Positions 16,557 through 20,913 of a stretch of 20,913 nt of DNA are shown here, piece by piece (the first letter of the stretch is position 1; every line of letters begins with the position of its first letter). The translations under genes and the position numbers were made by a program. The DNA comes from an uncultured beta proteobacterium (lineage in GTDB: Bacteria > Pseudomonadota > Gammaproteobacteria > Burkholderiales > Burkholderiaceae_C): assembly GCA_903859265.1 (NCBI GenBank), contig CAIOLZ010000237.1, positions 1 through 20,913 of the forward strand. The letters are read 5' to 3'. The notes under the pieces are model-generated. The model made no database searches and was not told where the DNA came from. It saw only the letters and a program-made list of their open reading frames with translations.

Positions 16557-18085
16557 GCCACGGCCCCTGCCATCAGGCGCCCCAGCTCGGTCTCGTTGCA
16601 CTCGCCTGCGGGAAGCTCGCCGCTGATACGGCCCTGCACCATCACGACCACCCGGTCTGACAGCGCCAATATTTCATCGAGTTCGCTCGACACCAGCAGC
16701 ACCGCGCAACCCGCGTCACGCATGGCGCGCAGTTGCCCGTAGATGAATTCGATGGCGCCGATGTCAACGCCGCGCGTGGGCTGACCGACCAGCAAAATTG
16801 CGGGGGCCTGACCCAGCTCGCGCGCCAAAATAAGCTTTTGCTGGTTGCCACCCGAAAATTTGCTGCTCCCAAGCCCAGGTTCGGGCGGTCTGACATCAAA
16901 ACGCGCCATCCAGTGCTTTGTTAACCGGCGCATGGCACGGTGCTTCATCCAGCCGCGCCACGACGCGTCGGGACCCCCTTCATAGCCCAAAAAGGCCGAC
17001 TCCCAGGCCACAAAATCCATCACCAGGCCGCGCGCATGGCGATCCTCCGGAACGTGGGCTACCCCCAAGGCGCGGGCGGTGCGCGGATCAAGCCACCGTT
17101 CATGCGTGAATTCGTGCGGGTCCACCCTAGCGTCGCCAACCGTCAGCGAACCCTGTTGCGGTTGCGACAGACCCGAAAGCACCTCAAGCAGTTCACTCTG
17201 TCCGTTGCCGGACACCCCGGCGACACCTACAATTTCGCCCGATCGCAATGTCAGGCTGACATCGGACAGGCGCGGAACCTGCAAGGCATCTCGCAAGCAA
17301 AGATTTTTCACCGACAAAAGTACTGGCCCACCCGGCACCAGTCCCAATTCAACATCCGGGCTACGCTCCAGATTTACCCTGCGGCCTACCATCGCCTCCG
17401 CCAGCAAATCGGTCGAGGCCTGGGCAATTGGCAGGTCCAACACCACCCTTCCTGCGCGCATGACGGTCACGCGGTCGCACAAGTCCATCACTTCCTTGAG
17501 CTTGTGGGTGATCAGAATCAGCGTGGTGCCCTGCGACCGCAGCGTGGCCAGTACGGAAAAAAGTTGTCGCGTTTCCTGGGGCGTCAAAACCGCTGTTGGC
17601 TCATCCAGGATCAGAATTTTTGCGCCGCGATACAGCGCCTTGAGAATTTCCAGACGCTGGCGGTCCCCTACGGCCAGCGCATCCACCCGCGTATCCAGCG
17701 GCACCTTCAATCCCGTGCGCTGCATGAGACTTTGCAGCGCCCGACGCACCTGGTCCTGCGAGCGCTTGAGCGACCAGTGGGGCTCGGCACCCAACATGAC
17801 GTTGTCCAGCGCGCTGAGCGACTCCACCAGCATGAAGTGCTGATGCACCATCCCGATGCCCAGCGCAATGGCGTCATCCGCGTTGCGAATCACCACGGGC
17901 TCGCCCGATACCTCGATGCTTCCGGCATCGGCCTGGTAGAAGCCATACAGCACCGACATCAGCGTACTTTTGCCGGCGCCGTTTTCACCCACCAAACCAT
18001 GCACGGTCCCGGCGTGGACCGTCAGGTTCACATCCGCATTGGCCGCAACGGAACCGAATTGCTTGCACATGCCGCGCATTTGCAC
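16553..18085 (-). CDS. ABC transporter ATP-binding protein, double-domain, BMP/nucleoside type
   Basis: This is a tandem ATPase of the type that drives BMP-type nucleoside and ribose-type importers. From the GTG at 18085 it has 510 residues. Domain one has Walker A GENGAGKST at about 33-41, the family's altered signature AVGDRQRLEILKAL and Walker B ILILDEPTAVLT. Domain two has a degenerate Walker A (GVSGNGQSEL, no lysine), the signature FSGGNQQKLILARELG and an altered Walker B LLVGQPTRGVD. These changes are normal for the family and imply one main hydrolysis site. The GTG lies 11 nt after GAGG, which overlaps the bmp stop. ATG 18079 is an alternative start two codons later, and ATG 18178 would run through the bmp gene. 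Its stop overlaps the first permease start. Confidence 0.93.
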   Translation of the reverse strand: MQMRGMCKQFGSVAANADVNLTVHAGTVHGLVGENGAGKSTLMSVLYGFYQADAGSIEVSGEPVVIRNADDAIALGIGMVHQHFMLVESLSALDNVMLGAEPHWSLKRSQDQVRRALQSLMQRTGLKVPLDTRVDALAVGDRQRLEILKALYRGAKILILDEPTAVLTPQETRQLFSVLATLRSQGTTLILITHKLKEVMDLCDRVTVMRAGRVVLDLPIAQASTDLLAEAMVGRRVNLERSPDVELGLVPGGPVLLSVKNLCLRDALQVPRLSDVSLTLRSGEIVGVAGVSGNGQSELLEVLSGLSQPQQGSLTVGDARVDPHEFTHERWLDPRTARALGVAHVPEDRHARGLVMDFVAWESAFLGYEGGPDASWRGWMKHRAMRRLTKHWMARFDVRPPEPGLGSSKFSGGNQQKLILARELGQAPAILLVGQPTRGVDIGAIEFIYGQLRAMRDAGCAVLLVSSELDEILALSDRVVVMVQGRISGELPAGECNETELGRLMAGAVA

Positions 18086-18098
18086 GGCAACTTTGGCC

Positions 18099-19079
18099 TC
18101 AGTATTTGCAGGCGTTATCGGCAAGATAGTCGGCCACTTTGATCTTGCCGCTGATGATGTCGGCTTTGGCAGCCTCAACCTTCTTCTTCATTTCCGGCGT
18201 CAACAGTTTGGCGTTGTACTCATCGACTGCGTAGCCCACGCCATTTTCTTTAAGGCCCAGTACGGTCACGCCCGGCTTGAAGTTCTTGGAGATGTTGTAA
18301 ACCGCCACATCCACCTGCTTGAGCATGGAGGTCAGCATGGTTCCGGGTTGCATGTAATTCTGGTTGCTGTCAACGCCAATCGCCAGCTTGCCGCCGTCCT
18401 TGGCGGCCTGGTAAACACCCGAGCCCGTGCCGCCCGCCGCTGCAAACACCACATCAGCGCCCTTGGCAAATTGCGCCTTGGCCAGTTCACCGCCACGGGT
18501 CGGGTCGTTCCATGCAGCACCCGTTGTACCGGTCATGTTGGCAAAAACCTCGACCTTGGGGTTGGCGTATTTGGCACCCTGTTCATAGCCACACTGGAAT
18601 TTGCGAATCAAGGGAATGTCCATGCCGCCGACAAACCCGACCTTGCCGGATTGACTGGCTGTTGCTGCCATTACGCCCACCAGAAAGCTGCCCTCCTGCT
18701 CCTTGAACACGACCGACTGCACGTTGGGCAACTTCACCACGTCGTCAATGATCGCGAACTGCAGGTTCGGGAATTCCTTGGCTACTTTTTCAATCGCCGA
18801 AGCCTGGCTGAAACTCATGGCGATGATCGGACTGGCACCCTTCTCCGCCATACGGCGAATGGCCTGCTCCCGCTGGGATTCACTGGAGACTTCAAACTCA
18901 AGATAGGTTTGTCCCGTGTCTTTCTTCCACTTTTCCATGCCGGCGTATGCAGCCTGGTTGAAGGACTTGTCAAATTTTCCACCCAGGTCATAGATGATGG
19001 CGGGGTTGGCAAATGCCGACGAAGCGGTGGCAAGCACGCAAGCCAAAATACTGAATCGAAAGCCTTGCTTGAAACGCAT
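18099..19079 (-). CDS. BMP family periplasmic substrate-binding protein (probable nucleoside receptor)
   Basis: This 326-residue protein has a signal peptide (about 1-24, ending ATASSAFA before NPAIIYDLGG). The BMP/PnrA family signature DLGGKFDKSFNQAAYAG begins at residue 31. Later conserved stretches are VGFVGGMDIPLI and VVFAAAGGTGSGV. BMP proteins such as PnrA and BmpA bind purine or other nucleosides, and the divergent ribokinase and nucleoside hydrolase genes support that ligand here. Two cysteines remain after cleavage (Cys163 and Cys324) and could form a disulfide. Cys14 lies in the hydrophobic core, but the signal looks like a type I rather than a lipoprotein signal. The Shine-Dalgarno is excellent (GGGAGAA, 6 nt before the ATG). 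It is the first gene of the minus-strand transporter operon. Confidence 0.95.
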   Translation of the reverse strand: MRFKQGFRFSILACVLATASSAFANPAIIYDLGGKFDKSFNQAAYAGMEKWKKDTGQTYLEFEVSSESQREQAIRRMAEKGASPIIAMSFSQASAIEKVAKEFPNLQFAIIDDVVKLPNVQSVVFKEQEGSFLVGVMAATASQSGKVGFVGGMDIPLIRKFQCGYEQGAKYANPKVEVFANMTGTTGAAWNDPTRGGELAKAQFAKGADVVFAAAGGTGSGVYQAAKDGGKLAIGVDSNQNYMQPGTMLTSMLKQVDVAVYNISKNFKPGVTVLGLKENGVGYAVDEYNAKLLTPEMKKKVEAAKADIISGKIKVADYLADNACKY

Positions 19080-19208
19080 AGCGGGTTCTCCCTAAATTGC
19101 TTGATGAACAGCGGTGTTGGTGCAAAGTCGCGGATTGCATGGTACCGAAAAGCCTACGGTTTTGTGACACTGAGTTTGGGCACAATGGAACTTTTTTAAG
19201 GTGCAAAC
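19080..19208. promoter_or_regulatory. Shared divergent control region, nucleoside transporter / ribokinase-hydrolase
   Basis: This 129-bp non-coding gap separates the bmp operon (minus) from the ribokinase-hydrolase operon (plus), so both promoters must lie in or near it. An inverted repeat TTGTG (19162-19166) and CACAA (19181-19185) with a 14-bp spacer is present; CACAAT at 19181-19186 also resembles a -10 for the plus-strand operon. GGTGCAAA occurs twice (about 19120 and 19200). Ribosome sites are GGGAGAA for bmp and AAGG (19198-19201) for the kinase gene. The promoter positions cannot be fixed by eye. Confidence 0.5.
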
Positions 19209-20123
19209 ATGTCACCGGTAATTCTGGTTGCAGGCTCTGCCAATCTCGACTTCGTAGTTCGGGCGCACGACATTCCAGGACCGGGAGAAACTGTTTTGGG
19301 TCGTGATTTTCAGACGTTTCCCGGCGGCAAGGGCGCCAATCAGGCGGTAGCATGTGCCCGGGCTGGCGGCGTCTCCACCCACTTACTGGCGGCTTTTGGC
19401 AAGGATGCATTTGCTGCGCCCATTGAAACCTCCCTGCGCGATGCCAAAGTCATCCTGCACGCCGTGCGCAGTGACCAGTCGCCCACCGGCACAGCGTTCA
19501 TTTGCGTGTCGGATACCGCCGAAAACGCCATCACAGTGGCGCCAGGCGCCAACGTAGATCTGGCGCCCGCGCATTTGCCGGCGCTTGATGGATTCACGCA
19601 TTTGTTGATGCAACTGGAAATCCCTTTGGAAACCGTCCTTGCCTATGCGCGCCAAGCCCAAGCAGCGGGCCTGCAAGTGGTACTGAACGCCGCCCCGGCC
19701 CGGCATTTGCCGCCTGAGTTGCTTGCCGCGACCGACGTATTGATCGTTAACGCAGTGGAACTGGCCCAGTTGTGCGGGCCTGGCGGATCCGTTGCACAAC
19801 AAGTCGAATCGCTTGCCGTACCCATGGTGGTAGTCACCCTCGGTGCAGAGGGATGCTGCGCGCGCCATAAGGGCAAGCTTTATTTTCAGGACGGATTCAA
19901 AATTCTCCCGGTCGATACGACGGCCGCCGGCGACACTTTTTGCGGCGCGCTGACGTCTGCGCTGGCGCTCGGACAAAGCCTGGAGCAGGCCCTGCGCTTT
20001 GCCACCGCGGCATCGGCACTGGCTTGCCTTGTGCCAGGTGCGCAAAGCAGCATTCCTGCACGGCTGGACGTCGAGACCTTTTTGTCCGAACACCTGCAAT
20101 CCGATCATTCAAAAACACCATGA
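19209..20123 (+). CDS. rbsK: Ribokinase (PfkB family)
   Basis: This 304-residue PfkB-family sugar kinase phosphorylates ribose to ribose-5-phosphate with ATP. The N-terminal substrate motif GGKGANQA is at residues 39-46, and the ATP/anion-hole motif DTTAAGDTFCGAL starts at Asp236, with the catalytic base at Asp242. The opening VAGSANLDFVV with Asp14, plus NAAPAR and LIVNAVEL, fits the ribokinase branch rather than fructokinases or adenosine kinases, though substrate range is inferred. The gene overlaps the nucleoside hydrolase gene by 4 bp (ATGA), so the kinase likely takes the ribose released by that enzyme. Ribosome site AAGG, 7-nt spacer. Confidence 0.93.
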   Translation: MSPVILVAGSANLDFVVRAHDIPGPGETVLGRDFQTFPGGKGANQAVACARAGGVSTHLLAAFGKDAFAAPIETSLRDAKVILHAVRSDQSPTGTAFICVSDTAENAITVAPGANVDLAPAHLPALDGFTHLLMQLEIPLETVLAYARQAQAAGLQVVLNAAPARHLPPELLAATDVLIVNAVELAQLCGPGGSVAQQVESLAVPMVVVTLGAEGCCARHKGKLYFQDGFKILPVDTTAAGDTFCGALTSALALGQSLEQALRFATAASALACLVPGAQSSIPARLDVETFLSEHLQSDHSKTP

Positions 20124-20913
20124 GCAACGCCCTTTCCGTCAAAGTGATTTATGACACCGACCCCGGCGTGGACGACGCCATGGCGATGTACTACGCGCTG
20201 GCACACCCCGGTATAGAGGTGGTTGGCATCACCACCACCTTTGGCAACGTCAGCGTGGAGCAAGCCGCTACCAATGCGCTCTACCTGACCGCCATAGCAG
20301 GCTACACGGTCCCGGTCACGCGGGGCGTGGGAAAGCCCTGGGTAAAGGCCGGCGAAGCGCCGCCTGATTTCATACATGGCGCAGATGGTCTGGGCAACCT
20401 GCCGCAACGCCAGGCTACCCACAACACGCTGGACCCAAGGCCCTCGGCGCAATTCATTGTGGATATGGCGCGCGCCAACCCCGGCGAGATCACGCTGGTT
20501 GCCGTCGGACCCCTGGGCAATCTGGCGACCGCCTTGAAGCTCGAGCCAGCGCTGCCGAACCTTCTGCGCGAGGTAATATTGATGGGCGGCACCGTCGTGG
20601 AGCCCGGCAACGTGTCCCCCGTGGCCGAGGCCAATATCTGGAACGATCCGCACGCTGCAGACCAAGTGTTTGGCGCCGGCTGGAAACTCACCATGGTCGG
20701 ACTCGACGTGACACATCGGGTCATCCTGCCGGTTGCGCTATTTCGAAAAATCGCTGCGCATCACCACCATCCGGCTACCGATACGTTGTTGCACGCGGTT
20801 GATTTTTATGCCGGCTTTTATAGTGGCCTATACCCCCATGTGGCAAAAATTCACGGCTGTTTTGGGCACGACGTTCTGGCCTTTATCTACCTTACCAATC
20901 CGGAACTCTTCGA
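20120..20913 (+). CDS. Nucleoside hydrolase (IUNH family), 3' end outside window
   Basis: The first 264 codons of a nucleoside N-ribohydrolase gene run to the window end with no stop. The protein opens MSNALSVKVIYDTDPGVDDAMAM, with the calcium-binding Asp cluster DTDPGVDD at residues 12-19, diagnostic of the family. Further motifs are GITTTFGNVSVEQA, HGADGLGNL, VAVGPLGNLATAL, EVILMGG, EANIWNDPHAA (with the next metal and substrate ligands) and VGLDVTH. A C-terminal CFGHD supplies the active-site histidine-aspartate region. It cleaves nucleosides to base plus ribose in the cytoplasm. Whether it prefers purine or pyrimidine nucleosides cannot be told. Its start overlaps the ribokinase stop by 4 bp, so the two enzymes are translationally coupled. 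Confidence 0.95.
   Translation, partial: MSNALSVKVIYDTDPGVDDAMAMYYALAHPGIEVVGITTTFGNVSVEQAATNALYLTAIAGYTVPVTRGVGKPWVKAGEAPPDFIHGADGLGNLPQRQATHNTLDPRPSAQFIVDMARANPGEITLVAVGPLGNLATALKLEPALPNLLREVILMGGTVVEPGNVSPVAEANIWNDPHAADQVFGAGWKLTMVGLDVTHRVILPVALFRKIAAHHHHPATDTLLHAVDFYAGFYSGLYPHVAKIHGCFGHDVLAFIYLTNPELF

Noticed and set aside
1..20913. Search for mobile elements, CRISPR, tRNA/rRNA genes, toxin-antitoxin pairs, defence genes and long repeats.
   Set aside because: None seen by eye. Gene content is housekeeping and transport, and I noticed no abrupt change in composition; a quantitative GC or codon-usage scan was not possible here.

Overview
The window looks like ordinary chromosome from a betaproteobacterium of the order Burkholderiales, probably family Comamonadaceae (Rhodoferax/Polaromonas-like). 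This is inferred from high GC, tight gene packing, the DUF3460-scpA-panB-panC gene order and the style of the MnmC, YggX and MetRS proteins. I see no mobile element, RNA gene, CRISPR array or long repeat. No gap between genes exceeds about 140 bases.

Left part (1-4366): the 3' part of a patatin-like lipid hydrolase gene that enters from outside the window, then metG (methionyl-tRNA synthetase). Convergent to metG is a Gfo/Idh/MocA-type oxidoreductase gene. Middle-left (4375-7827): two different SulP-family anion transporters with STAS domains lie head to head, separated by 36 bp that hold a perfect 12-bp palindrome. The minus-strand SulP gene is followed after 8 bp by the Gfo/Idh gene, so those two probably share a transcript.

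Middle (7845-10572): a compact operon of a DUF3460 gene, scpA (kleisin of the chromosome-condensing SMC complex), panB and panC (pantothenate synthesis). Next come dsbB (minus strand) and, divergently, yggX followed by an mnmC homologue (11568-13244). The oxidoreductase half of MnmC looks intact. Its N-terminal methyltransferase half is shortened and lacks the family's key motifs, which is the most unusual protein-level feature here.

Right part (13210-20913): a nucleoside-salvage module. On the minus strand an operon encodes a BMP-family periplasmic binding protein, a double-domain ABC ATPase and two permeases. After 64 bp comes an extra binding protein of the Leu/Ile/Val (HAAT) family with no permease of its own. 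On the plus strand, divergent from the BMP gene across a 129-bp shared regulatory region, are a ribokinase gene and, overlapping it by 4 bp, a nucleoside hydrolase gene cut off by the window end. The inferred route is uptake of nucleosides by the ABC transporter, cleavage to base plus ribose by the hydrolase, and phosphorylation of the ribose by the kinase.

I do not see a clearly new defence, mobile or biosynthetic system. The points worth following up are the decayed methyltransferase half of MnmC, the divergent SulP pair with its palindrome, and the nucleoside module with its second, orphan binding protein.
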